From the NCBI RefSeq assembly GCF_040183065.1, contig NC_091120.1:183608396-183672395 (forward strand): a DNA stretch of 64,000 nt. The letters are read 5' to 3'. A model generated the notes under the pieces. The model was given only the letters and a program-made list of their open reading frames with translations. It searched no databases and was not told where the DNA came from. This DNA is from Periplaneta americana (Eukaryota > Arthropoda > Insecta > Blattodea > Blattidae). The position numbers and the translations under genes were made by a program. How positions within the stretch are numbered: the first letter of the stretch is position 1; each line of letters begins with the position of its first letter. Positions 9,925-20,800 of this stretch are shown here, piece after piece.

Positions 9925-12200
9925 ATGGTAGTCTGTATAGCTCAATTGATGAATTGTATATGCTGTAAATTGTATAGTAGTGTGTATAGCTCAATTGATG
10001 AATTGCATATGCTGTAAATTGTATAGTAGTGTGTATAGCTCAATTGATGAATTGTATATGCTGTAAATTGTATAGTAGTGTGTATAGCTCAATTGATGAA
10101 TTGTATATGCTGTAAATTGTATAGTAGTGTGTATAGCTCAAGTGATGAATTGTATATGCTGTAAATTGTATAGTAGTGTGTATAGCTCAATTGATGAATT
10201 GTATATGCTGTAAATTGTATAGTAGTCTGTATAGCTCAATTGATGAATTGTATATGCTGTAAATTGTATAGTAGTGTGTATAGCTCAATTGATGAATTGT
10301 ATATGCTGTAAATTGTATAGTAGTGTGTATAGCTCAATTGATGAATTGTATATGCTGTAAATTGTATAGTAGTGTGTATAGCTCAATTGATGAATTGTAT
10401 ATGCTGTAAATTGTATAGTAGTCTGTATAGCTCAATTGATGAATTGTATATGCTGTAAATTGTATAGTAGTGTGTATAGCTCAATTGATGAATTGCATAT
10501 GCTGTAAATTGTATAGTAGTGTGTATAGCTCAATTGATGAATTGTATATGCTGTAAATTGTATAGTAGTGTGTATAGCTCAACTGATGAATTGTATATGC
10601 TGTAAATTGTATAGTAGTGTGTATAGCTCAAGTGATGAATTGTATATGCTGTAAATTGTATAGTAGTGTGTATAGCTCAACTGATGAATTGTATATGCTG
10701 TAAATTGTATAGTAGTGTGTATAGCTCAATTGATGAATTGTATATGCTGTAAATTGTATAGTAGTGTGTATAGCTCAATTGATGAATTGTATATGCTGTA
10801 AATTGTATAGTAGTGTGTATAGCTCAATTGATGAATTGTATATGCTGTAAATTGTATAGTAGTGTGTATAGCTCAACTGATGAATTGTATATGCTGTAAA
10901 TTGTAGTGTGTATAGCTCAATTGATGAATTGTATATGCTGTAAATTGTATAGTAGTGTGTATAGCTCAACTGATGAATTGTATATGCTGTAAATTGTATA
11001 GTAGTGTGTATAGCTCAATTGATGAATTGCATATGCTGTAAATTGTATAGTAGTGTGTATAGCTCAATTGATGAATGTATATGCTGTAAATTGTATAGTA
11101 GTGTGTATAGCTCAACTGATGAATTGTATATGCTGTAAATTGTATAGTAGTGTGTATAGCTCAAGTGATGAATTGTATATGCTGTAAATTGTATAGTAGT
11201 GTGTATAGCTCAACTGATGAATTGTATATGCTGTAAATTGTATAGTAGTGTGTATAGCTCAATTGATGAATTGTATATGCTGTAAATTGTATAGTAGTGT
11301 GTATAGCTCAATTGATGAATTGTATATGCTGTAAATTGTATAGTAGTGTGTATAGCTCAACTGATGAATTGTATATGCTGTAAATTGTAGTGTGTATAGC
11401 TCAATTGATGAATTGTATATGCTGTAAATTGTATAGTAGTGTGTATAGCTCAACTGATGAATTGTATATGCTGTAAATTGTATAGTAGTGTGTATAGCTC
11501 AATTGATGAATTGTATATGCTGTAAATTGTATAGTAGTGTGTATAGCTCAATTGATGAATTGTATATGCTGTAAATTGTATAGTAGTGTGTATAGCTCAA
11601 TTGATGAATTGTATATGCTGTAAATTGTATAGTAGTGTGTATAGCTCAATTGATGAATTGTATATGCTGTAAATTGTATAGTAGTGTGTATAGCTCAATT
11701 GATGAATTGTATATGCTGTATATTGTATAGTAGTGTGTATAGCTCAATTGATGAATTGTATATGCTGTAAATTGTATAGTAGTCTGTATAGCTCAACTGA
11801 TGAATTGTATATGCTGTAAATTGTATAGTAGTGTGTATAGCTCAACTGATGAATTGTATATGCTGTAAATTGTATAGTAGTCTGTATAGCTCCATTGATG
11901 AATTGCATATGCTGTAAATTGTATAGTAGTCTGTATAGCTCAATTGATGAATTGTATATGCTGTAAATTGTATAGTAGTGTGTATAGCTCAATTGATGAA
12001 TTGTATATGCTGTAAATTGTATAGTAGTGTGTATAGCTCAATTGATGAATTGTATATGCTGTAAATTGTATAGTAGTGTGTATAGCTCAATTGATGAATT
12101 GTATATGCTGTAAATTGTATAGTAGTGTGTATAGCTCAATTGATGAATTGTATATGCTGTAAATTGTATAGTAGTGTGTATAGCTCAACTGATGAATTGT
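9925..12200. repeat. 49-bp minisatellite, about 46 tandem units
   Basis: Unit boundaries at 9981, 10030 and 10079 give a 49-bp period. Each unit contains TATAGCTCAATTGATGAATT with rare single-base variants (AATTG, AACTG, AAGTG). A few units lack 1 or 5 bp. Units degrade between 12200 and 12480 and again after the Helitron at 13583-13660. The array yields repeated spurious open frames (TyrThr-rich) on the minus strand. Confidence 0.97.
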
Positions 12201-12481
12201 TTGTGACTATAAATTAAATTAATCTACTTGATATGAATTTCACAATTTTGTATAGCTTAATGAAAGTATGCTACTTTGTATTGTATATATTTGTATAGTT
12301 TTGGCCGATGAATTGTATATGCTTTAAATTGAATAGTAATCTATATAGCTCTATTGATAAATTGTTTGTGTTTGTAATTTGAAGTAGTTTGCATGATATG
12401 TATTATCAATGTCTGTATATCACAACTGGTTGAATTGTTTATGCCTTAAATTTAATTAACTTATTTGTTTTGTATTATACA

Positions 12482-13581
12482 CTAGCCGTACCCGTGGCTC
12501 CGCTGCACCTGTTAGAAATAAATATAAAGTAATTACATAATTAAAATAGGACGTTTGATCCAGGGAACAGCTTTTACAACAGCGCAAGATAATCTGCTTC
12601 GCTCATTACCCAAATTTTTTTTTGCATTGCACTTATTGCATATATATTTTATGTATTTTAACACGATTCAATTGGGCATAGTTAAAATTTGAATTATAAA
12701 ATAATGGATTGCTAAGCTAACGTACTATTACTGCATACTAAATCAATACACTCTCGTTGTTCGTTAATTCTCTGAGATTAAAATGAGTGTACATAAATAT
12801 TATTTTAAGAAATACAGAAAACGAATGTACAAAATAGCCTATCAAATTTTCTGTGCATAAGAAGCTATTTTAATCTTACCTGTCCTCGATTTACTCAGAC
12901 GTTACTGTAATAACATTATAGCATTATGTCCATCTAGAGAAACAACACTTTCCAATTAATAATTAATTATGCAAATAGGTTAATTTAGCTTGTGATATTA
13001 CTTCATGCAAACACAGAAACATTGTCTGCAAGCTATGTTTAATAGCTTTCGATTGTTGCTGTCCAAGGCCGCTTATAGAGTAAGTCATTTGTTTTTTAAT
13101 TCATTACACGGCCTTAGATGGCAGTTATTTTAATTTTAAAACTCATTTATCTCATTAAATATCATTCCTATCAAAATTTTTCAGGGAATAAAACTTATCG
13201 GAAATTATTTTTAAAGAAACTTCTGTTATGTAACATATTTCATAAAAATCAATAATAAGCGAGATATTTCGATTTATTTAATTCAGGCCCCCTTATAACC
13301 CCCTTTTAAATAATGTATTTTGAATGACATATAGCCTAAAATCTAAGTTACAACGAACTTAATTTATATTCCAATTTTCATCGGAATCCGTTCAGCCATT
13401 ATCGCGTGAAAAGGTAACAAACATACAGACAGACAGACAGACAGACAGACATACAAACAAAAATTTCAAAAAAGCGATTTTCGGTTTCAGGGTGGTTAAT
13501 TATATATGTCAGGACCAATTATTTTTGGAAAATCGAAAATTGCCAGAAAAATTTCGGCTACAGATTTATTATTAGTATAGA
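12482..13581 (-). mobile_element. Helitron-type element
   Basis: On the minus strand it starts TCTATACTAATAATAAATCT after a host A and ends GGGTACGGCTAG before a host T. This is the Helitron pattern: 5' TC, 3' CTAG, A/T insertion and no target duplication. Similar copies are at 37025-37977, 51983-52535 and 56797-58791. It carries a CAGA/TCTG simple repeat and no helicase frame, so it is non-autonomous. It interrupts degenerate minisatellite units. Confidence 0.78.
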
Positions 13582-13668
13582 TATAGCTCAACTGATGAAT
13601 GATCGTTTGCGTTTGTAAATTTAATAATCTGATTGGCTATATATTGTATACTTTTAGTAGAGCCATCG

Positions 13669-14144
13669 ATGTAGCTCAGTCGGCAGACTCGCTGGGCGGC
13701 TGATCCGGAGCTGCGTTCGGGCTTGGGTTGGATCCCCCTTTGGTCTTTGGTTTCCTCCGAGGTTTTCCACAGCCGTGGGATTGAAACCGGATGGTCTATG
13801 GCGAGTCCTTGGCATCAACCCCTTTGATGGGATTACCCTCCTTTGATTTTATTACCTGGTTCGGGTTTTCGGAGGTTTTCCCCAACCAAAAGGCAAATGC
13901 CGGGTAATATTTTGGCGAATCCTCGGACCTCACCTCATCTCACTACATCTCGCCAAAATATTGTAAAAAAATTGCACAAAATTGTAAAAATTGTAGAAAA
14001 TTACTAAATTGTAAAACTATAAAATTTTGTAAAAATTATAACTGTAATATTGTAAAATTTTGACTTGTTCCACATCTTAAAGCTTCATTGCTCATGTAAG
14101 ATCTATGGAATGAAATAAATGAATGAATGAATGAATGAATGAAT
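13669..14144 (+). mobile_element. SINE-C (tRNA-derived) with (AATG)n tail
   Basis: Head GATGTAGCTCAGTCGGCAGA carries a consensus pol III A box (TAGCTCAGTCG). A core follows with GAGGTTTTCCACAGCC and TTTTCCCCAACC..AAGGCAAATGCCGGGTAA, then an A/T-rich segment and a GAAT/AATG tail at about 14118-14144. A related core appears in reverse at 56400-56530. Confidence 0.75.
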
Positions 14145-14574
14145 GTTGATGTCATAAGATGTCATAAGGTCACACACGTGGGTACTCTTATCTCTATTGG
14201 CTAGCTCTCACAGCACAAACCATAACATTGATACAGACATATTGATACTACCCTAGTTACAAAATTAGATCACAGTTAATCACCTGGTCTTTTAATCTCT
14301 TCATACAGGAAATAACATATGCAGGAGAGCGCATGGTTTTTAAACTGACATAACGATAATATTATTTATCTACTTCGTTCCAATAGATGACGCAATAGTA
14401 AGCATATTCCTTTCACGGTTGATCTCCTGGTTGGAGAACAGTACTGATGTTCTGGATCACTAAACAAGGTGAAACAAAGTATCAACCATTGTCACACATC
14501 TCCTATGACATGTTCAAAATGAATGCACATCAACATACCAATAAGGGGGGACGCCAAGACTTTCGGACCTTACA

Positions 14575-15059
14575 GTATATCAGGCCTGGGTGTAAATAAC
14601 TCGATTAAGTCACTGCATACCACCCCTTAACTTTCAATTGCGCCTTCTCCGACTGAGACAGTAATGTTTTGGTGCGATACGAACAGGTAAAAAGGTCAGT
14701 GACGTATTGTATCAAGCGAGAATTGTAGTTTTTACGAATTTAGAATCTCGCTGATCGTCTAACATCCACCACCGATGCACAGAGCCTTACTGTGTCCTTG
14801 CTTATTAGACGGTATAGTCGAAATGGAGATAAGTTGGAGTTTATGCGTCCCTTTTACTTCCCCTCTTATGACCAGGACTGTTCTATATAGTTTACGAATT
14901 TTTGTACGTTTTATTTCCATAATGAGGAAAGACAAGAAAGAGAAACCTGACTATAGGATTCAATGCTAAGAGTTGTTCTTAAACATTTCAGAGCTAACAT
15001 TCGGTTTCTCTGTTGAATAACTTCTCTTCAAAACAGAACCTACAGATATATTCTCTATT
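14575..15059. other. No recognisable feature
   Basis: About 490 bp with no supported gene or repeat. The open frame at 14775-14969 has no recognisable motif. Confidence 0.35.
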
Positions 15060-15660
15060 CTCTTTCTTCCCTCAAGTAACCCATATTCAAGTAACCCACA
15101 TTACCAAAAAAACGTGATTTCCATACTACATTCCTTAAACAGCATTAGAAAATTCCTTCCGCTATCACTCAAGCAACTACTAGTGGAAACAATAGTAATG
15201 CTCCACTTCGATTATTGTGATTTTCTACTGACTGACCTCAATGTCAACCAGTCGCAAAAATTACAACGTGTTCATAATTCTTGTGTTCGCTTCGTCTGCG
15301 ATGTCCGTCGCGCTGACCACATTATCCCATCCTTCCAAACTCTAAACTGGCTACGGCTTAACGAACGTAGAAATTTTCATTCTCTTGTTCTCCTTTTCGA
15401 AGTCCTTCTACACCTAACTACCTTGCCTCTCGTTTTAGTTACCTGTCATCATATCATACTCTCTTCACACGCACGCAAAATAGCCGCATACTAGCCATAC
15501 CAACACATAAGACATCATCGTGTTCATCATCATACACAATCTCGCTCTCGCGCTTGTCGAATACCCTAACCAGTGACATCAGAGACTGTCGGAATTTAGT
15601 AGCGTTCAAAAGCAAGCTTATTAAGCATTTTCTTACTGCGTAGAGGAGGTTTAATTTGTA
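15060..15660 (+). pseudogene. LINE reverse-transcriptase C-terminal fragment
   Basis: Frame 15114-15494 reads LNSIRKFLPLSLKQLLVETI, then LHFDYCDFLLTDLNVNQSQK, LQRVHNSCVRFVCDVRR and SFQTLNWLRLNERRNFH. These blocks match the post-palm C terminus of jockey/I-type LINE ORF2 (a conserved L..F.Y.D..L..L......LQR..N...R). After a frame break, later codons resemble the terminal LWN.LP...R segment. There is no palm domain; it is 5'-truncated and broken. Confidence 0.68.
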
Positions 15661-16052
15661 ATTAATCGATAAGAAAAATGCTTCTCTCCTCTTAACTTTT
15701 ACAATAAACTGTCTAGCTTTTATTAATCAGTTGATCTTTTAGTGCTTTGACTTTTATTGTATCTGTAAATTTAATATTAAATGTAATTATTAGACTTCGT
15801 GGAATTGCCACGAGAATCGTAAGGTTTACTACGCACGCGGTATAGACTGTATGAGAAAGGGGCGTGCAACGGGTGAAGAATGCCTCTAATGTAAATACTG
15901 AGCAGTATACTGCGGTTACAATAAAACCTGTATCCTGCATTCAAGATATGTAATGAATGATCTTTGAAATAGGAAATATCTAAACATGTAAATACACAAT
16001 TATTTTATAGTGAGATATATTAACTCTTAAAATTTAATGTAATATACTCACA
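15661..16052. other. No recognisable feature
   Basis: About 390 bp following the LINE fragment; it may include its 3' UTR. No simple-repeat tail is clear. Confidence 0.35.
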
Positions 16053-16620
16053 TCATCCTTGAATATTTGCATTGCAGTGAAGAGTTACGTACATTTTGAG
16101 CGATTGCAAAGTGAACCTCCTACGATGGTCACTTAAACAGTTTTTATATTGGGAAAATGTACGTTCAACATCACACGATATAACAGGTGCATATTTGAAG
16201 AACGGAAAGTCACTACTTTTTAGTAAATCAACTTCAGACGTCTTATCGTGACCTGATAATACATAATTTATAATACGAATTTGAGAATAGGCAGAATTAT
16301 TAGCAATAATATTTCTCAACTTACATTTCACTTTTTCTGAAATTAATGAATAGTTATTTTGGATTACGGTTTGTGATACTTTATCCGCTATATTAAAGGC
16401 TTCTGAGAGTTGTAGTTTAGACGATTCTAACAGGGTGATGCTTTTGGATACGATTTTAAAATTAGAATCAATGAACAGAATATCTTCCAATAGCTGTTCA
16501 GAAGGCAATGATTTTACAGCTGCAACAGCGGAACTGTCTATGCTATCCAATGCATCAATTACCTCCATTATTGTGCCGTAATATTTTGCATAATAATTAA
16601 CAGCATCCAACCACGTTTCT
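16053..16620 (-). pseudogene. hAT-type transposase C-terminal (dimerisation) fragment
   Basis: A 185-residue minus-strand frame ends with FFKYAPVISCDVERTFSQYK, then LSDHRRRFTLQSLKMYVTLH. The SxxxSCDVERxFSxYKxxLxDxRxxF pattern is the hATC dimerisation region. Upstream residues (VNYYAKYYGTIMEVIDAL) fit the helical part of the RNase-H-fold insertion. The catalytic Asp region and zinc finger are missing. A diverged homologue lies at 20801-21321 on the opposite strand. It could be domesticated, but no start or exon context supports that. Confidence 0.6.
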
Positions 16621-16919
16621 CAACGTGGTCAAGACTGGCTGCGGGGGTATTCCAGGGGCAATTGTTTGGAACAGCAACACACTCATTGTAGCATGTTTGA
16701 TTGAATTCTTGTCTACACTGAACGCATGTTAAGCTTTGACTATTCCAACCACAGTAATGCAAAAACAAGTGCTTACATAGGTATACATTAGCTGTAGCTG
16801 CTCTATCTATTTGGACCGGTCACAACTCTTAACATGAACTGCTTATACTACGAGACCGGGCGGTCGCTCACCTCCTCTATACTACCGTACATCGGCAACC
16901 TGATTGCATGCTGCGTGTA

Positions 16920-17059
16920 GCAATTCAACGAAGTCTAGTAATTATAATTGTAATTGTGTTCTTAATATTGTAGTTGTAATCCCCTGGTAGAAGGGAAGAG
17001 AAGGCCTGCTGGCCTTATCTCTGCCAGGTTAAATAAATAAATAAATAAAATAAATAAAT
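16920..17059 (+). mobile_element. LINE/SINE 3' end with (TAAA)n tail
   Basis: CCCCTGGTAGAAGGGAAGAG, a GGCCTGCTGGCC palindrome and CTGCCAGGTTAAATAAATAA precede a TAAA repeat tail. The same 3' end occurs inverted at about 61905-62050, so this is a dispersed retroposon 3' terminus. The body upstream is not recognisable. Confidence 0.6.
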
Positions 17060-17465
17060 ATTGTGAATTGTAGATCCGAGACTTCGGACTTTTCTTCACC
17101 TAACATACAATAATTGCAGGAAACAATTAACACGTCAGAATTAATAATTAAATACATTCTCGCATTTCTTTGATCAAGTCAGGTTTAACAAGAAAATATC
17201 GGTGATACTCTAATCGCTAGAAACTTAAAATAGACGAAGGCAAGGACTTCGTTCAAGGACGACAATTGCCGACTAAAGCGACGTACTTGCAATTCCCAAT
17301 CGCCCAGTATTATCTCTCGAGTTCTAATTCCTTGAGTTTGTTTTGTATTTCATGCAAAGGCTGCGTCCTACGTAAGTAGAAAAGTGAAGTAGTCTCGCGA
17401 AACGTGGCAAACCGCTAGTATTACATAGATAAAAATATGAGTGACAAAAACTAAGGCAAACCATC

Positions 17466-17561
17466 ATGCTCAGGAACTTAAGTTTCATTGTACTTGTACT
17501 CGCGTTGTACCAGGAAGTGAATGGTGACAGCAAAGGCAATCCCGAGGCATTTCTGGACGTG
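17466..17561 (+). CDS. Acid lipase gene, exon 1 (signal peptide)
   Basis: First coding exon of the main gene. ATG at 17466 begins MLRNLSFIVLVLALYQ..VNG, a short basic start followed by a hydrophobic core typical of a secretory signal peptide, then DSKGNPEAFLDV. The exon ends at a GTGAGT donor (17562) in phase 0 after Asp-Val, the usual junction just ahead of the Y-G-Y-P block of acid lipases. The protein is expected to enter the secretory pathway and act as a secreted or lysosomal triglyceride/ester hydrolase. The ATG was chosen because it is the only start that places the hydrophobic segment at the N terminus. No strong TATA box is seen upstream; an untranslated 5' exon cannot be excluded. 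Confidence 0.75.
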
Positions 17562-17682
17562 GTGAGTCTGCATACGTACTCTACTGCCAACAAGTTAATT
17601 TCATTTTTAAAAAATTCAATATTAGTGAAATAATGTGACAACCTAATAAGTAAGGAGCGGATTTCTATGTGAATAAATATTA

Positions 17683-18208
17683 TTTTATGCTCGACCATGC
17701 CGAAATGTAGTAATTATACACCTGATAGCAGACCTTTAATGCATGTCATTAAAGTACACCTACTCATTAAAGGTCAGGTCTTTCAGCCAATGACGACTCA
17801 GGTTACAACTGTTCAGCCAATGACAGGTCAGCTTTCTACCGTTATAAAACCGCAAGTATCGATTATTCTCGGATATGCAATCGAAAGAGAATTAGCGGAA
17901 AGTCACGGAGGCTGGAAATCCAATACTGTCGCAGAAGGTTATGTTCTGTTACTATAAATAATTAGCGTTAATTGTAAATAATATTCAAATAAATTCAATT
18001 TTTCATCTCATTTTTCAATGTCTAATTTAATTTCAATGTTATCTCTGTAGGTTCTTATGGCCTAGCAAGGTCAATGTGAACATCTGTTCCTCGGAAAAAA
18101 ATCAATACTTTCGCGTCTGCGCACATCTCACAACATACGGGAGATTGGTCAAGGTCAGATACAAAGAAAATTAATAATATCAAGTTAGAAATATGGTCGA
18201 GCATAAAA
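17683..18208 (+). mobile_element. Inverted-repeat-bounded segment with a tyrosine-recombinase-like fragment
   Basis: A perfect 16-bp inverted pair TTTTATGCTCGACCAT / ATGGTCGAGCATAAAA lies at 17683-17698 and 18193-18208. Inside, the + frame 17697-17957 ends IERELAESHGGWKSNTVAEG followed by YV. This resembles the box around the catalytic Tyr of Crypton-type tyrosine recombinases (GGWKSSxxAexY). Two tandem CAGCCAATGAC segments also occur (about 17786, 17813). Upstream catalytic Arg/His boxes are absent, so at most a relic remains. Confidence 0.4.
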
Positions 18209-18666
18209 AGTCGTATGAAACTCGCCTATAATGGTAATTAAGAAGCTCGTATGAAAATTATGAAACTCGCTTGCGCTCGTTTCATAAATATCCATACTTG
18301 CTTCTTAATTACCTTCATTATAGGTTCGTTGCATAATGTACTATTTTGCGTGTGGTAAAACATAATTAACAAAGTTAAAAATTCCGAACATGAAGTTTCA
18401 AGTTTGAAATCCGAATTTTATTTCGCATAAAAACATATATTTTCACGAAAAAATTATGTAAATACATATCTATTATAAACACATAAACCTTGGAGCTTGT
18501 TTACTTAACTATTTTTTTTTTACCAGAAATTTTAAACATTTTAAAACTAAATCAATTAGGCCTATGTTACTCAGAAGTGCGTTATCTTTTTAAGAATTCT
18601 GGGTTGCTTCGTGTTTCTAAGCTGTGTGGTGTATCCGTGATCCATTTTTGTATAGTATTGCCACAA
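18209..18666. other. No recognisable feature (intron 1)
   Basis: About 460 bp of AT-rich intron with no recognisable element. Confidence 0.35.
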
Positions 18667-18771
18667 GTTGTGAGCAGTGTTGCCAACAGTTGTTCGTATA
18701 ATCCCGCTAGATGACTTTCGAATACCCGCGATTTTCTAGCAAATATCTCTAGATTTTAATGTATACTTATT

Positions 18772-18775
18772 ATTA

Positions 18776-18826
<51 letters not shown>
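18772..18826. repeat. (AAT)n microsatellite
   Basis: AAT units inside the hAT element. Confidence 0.93.
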
Positions 18827-18827
<1 letters not shown>

Positions 18828-18958
18828 GTCATGATGGAACATCCACCCGCCAATGTAACGAATATTGCATTTTTTTCATTCCGAATGTGGCGCTATAAAG
18901 CAAATTTTGAACACTTTTATCACAGACACAACATATTTAAATTCTTATTGCACAAATA

Positions 18959-20032
18959 CAGGGACATCATTTTATTTTTACTTCAATTTTTATTGTACCT
19001 GAGTTTTTTAAAGTACTTCACTCCCACCCCTTCTACTAGTAAACTTCCAGCCGTTCACGACACAGAGCCGAGGGCGCGTATGCAGTACTGAGTGAGTACA
19101 GTACATTCCAGAAATATGTTCGCGTTTTCCAGTGACGAAAAAAATCTTTCAATATTGAATCATATTTTCGTACAGGTACTGTCGTCTGTTTGCCTACGTC
19201 GCATCCCGGTTTCCCCCACCTGCTTCTGTTCGCTCCTCTGTAAAGTCTAGTAGCTGGGCTATCTTAGCTCTTTTCTGAAAACATTAATTTCTGTTAGGAA
19301 TTGGACGTCTACGTAATATTACACAAGTGTTTAAAATAACATAAATAAAAGGGCCTCGTTAAGTAATCAACTGTCACGTGATTTCCCCCCCTTTCTACGA
19401 CCCTACGACAAAACCACTTGAACGGACAGTAGATAGCATTTCTGAGTAATTTTATCTTTTCGGATCGGGCAGAAATGAAGATTGAATTTACAATACGTAA
19501 GGTACTCTTTTATAGAGTAGGTACAGAATTATTTCAACATGAGTTACTCGTACGAAGGAAGAAGCTGGTAATTGTAATTAGGTACAATAGTCTATAGTGT
19601 GATAATATGCACAAAAGGACTGAAGCCTGTATCGAAATGAACGGCCACCATTTTCAAAAATGTGTTTAAATATCTATATTATGATAATTTTCAATTTAAC
19701 TTCATTCTCTATATTGTACGCTAATGTGCTGTAGACAGTACAATATACAATGCATAATTAATACGTCCGAATGGATAGCTCAATTCGTGAGTCAAAACAC
19801 TAAGTGGTAATACAGTACTGTATTTTGATTAAACAAAAGCCTAATGAAAATTATCAAACTCAAAATTGCGATATTTCCTATTTACATAAATGGATGAACT
19901 ACTTTTCTTCCCTCCTATACCTACTCCAGTCGTGGAAGGGGTAGCAAACGGTGTTTCCTGTTTCAATCGTTAATAGAAAGGTATAGCCAGATTAATATTA
20001 AAAATGTTAGTAAAAATAAAATGATGTCCCTG
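18959..20032 (-). mobile_element. TA-flanked non-autonomous DNA transposon, family T1, copy 1
   Basis: Inverted termini CAGGGACATCATTTTATTTT at both ends with TA on each side (18957-18958, 20033-20034). Length is 1074 bp. It is in opposite orientation to copies at 21867-22916 and 50011-51096. No transposase frame; shared interior blocks include TACTCTTTTATAGAGTAGGT and CTTCTACTAGT near one end. Confidence 0.88.
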
Positions 20033-20034
20033 TA

Positions 20035-20330
20035 TATGTTACCGTTAAGACCCAAAATAAAAAATATAAAAAAACAGTTTCAACTAGTAAAAAGTAATTT
20101 TAAAATATAGATAGACAGAAAGCGAATTTTCGTAAGATCTAGAATCAATGACAGGTTAGGTTTGGTTTGTATAGGTTTTTTTTACCACACAAAAACCTAA
20201 ACAAACCAAACCTAACCTGGCATTGATTGTAGATTATACGAAAACTCACTTTCTATATTTATTTGCTTAAACTAATTATTACTAGCTGAAACTAGTTTTG
20301 ACTGATTTCGGGTTTTAACGGTAACATATA
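20035..20330. mobile_element. Long palindromic MITE-like segment
   Basis: Outer arms TATGTTACCGTTAAGACCC and its near-complement GGGTTTTAACGGTAACATA end at about 20328. An inner arm with CAGGTTAGGTTTGGTTTG (about 20151) pairs with CAAACCAAACCTAACCTG (about 20202-20219). The whole 0.3-kb block can fold into one interrupted hairpin. Confidence 0.65.
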
Positions 20331-20800
20331 TAATATGGAATTATCACTACATTAACACATCCATTATTTCACAAAACACACACTGAACGAATTAAACGTA
20401 ATTATGAAAGCCGCTTATAATGCTAATATGAATTTCATTTCAGAAATTTGTAAGATTAAAAACCGCTAGTATTCCCGCTAAGCGGGATAATATAATTTTA
20501 CCCGCGAGATGGTTATCCAAAAAAGCTAGATTTAGCGGGAAAATCGCTGAATTGGCAACACTGGTTCTGAGAACTGCTAGGCAGCATATCAGTGTTATTA
20601 TCAGAGAATAAATTAGCATGGACAAGGACGAGAGATCTTGCAACACATAATTAGGAATGTTTATTGTTGCTAAAAATTATTTCATTCCACAATTTGTTTG
20701 TGAAACACAACAGATAAGAGCTCGGGTATGAACATTATTTAAGTTAAACAAATCTCTCGCCTCTCACTCATGTCTATCAAGTAAGGCAATACGCCATGTT

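Larger units (their letters stand above)
9866..14441. mobile_element. TA-flanked DNA element (family T2) expanded by a minisatellite
   Basis: Termini CTGTACTCCAACCA and TGGTTGGAGAACAG are inverted and flanked by TA (9864-9865, 14442-14443). The uninterrupted arm at 9589-9625, read in reverse, shows the empty site, proving insertion with TA duplication. Its own short core (9866-9922 plus 14145-14441) matches the copy at 49843-51295. Everything between is later insertion: minisatellite, Helitron and SINE-C. Confidence 0.75.
9490..14574. mobile_element. Fold-back DNA element disrupted by nested insertions
   Basis: Arms starting near GTAACGTCCGAAAGTCTT at 9490 and ending with its complement near 14574 pair over about 200 bp: 9490-9695 against 9777-9863 joined to 14444-14574. 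The loop is about 80 bp. The right arm is split by the TA element at 9866-14441. Without insertions the element is only about 0.5 kb. The inner part carries a transposase-like frame on the minus strand. Confidence 0.75.
18675..20563. mobile_element. hAT-type DNA transposon with a nested element
   Basis: Termini CAGTGTTGCCAA at 18675 and its complement ending at 20563 match the 1420-2503 element. Flanks GTTGTGAG (18667-18674) and GTTCTGAG (20564-20571) form an 8-bp target duplication with one mismatch. A second transposon (18959-20032) and a palindromic segment (20035-20330) sit inside; without the former the element is about 0.8 kb and non-coding. Confidence 0.8.

Noticed and set aside
10775-11992. 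Repeated minus-strand Tyr/Thr-rich open frames
   Set aside because: Produced by the 49-bp minisatellite.
9925-12200. CRISPR-like array
   Set aside because: Units are contiguous near-identical repeats without unique spacers; the setting is eukaryotic.
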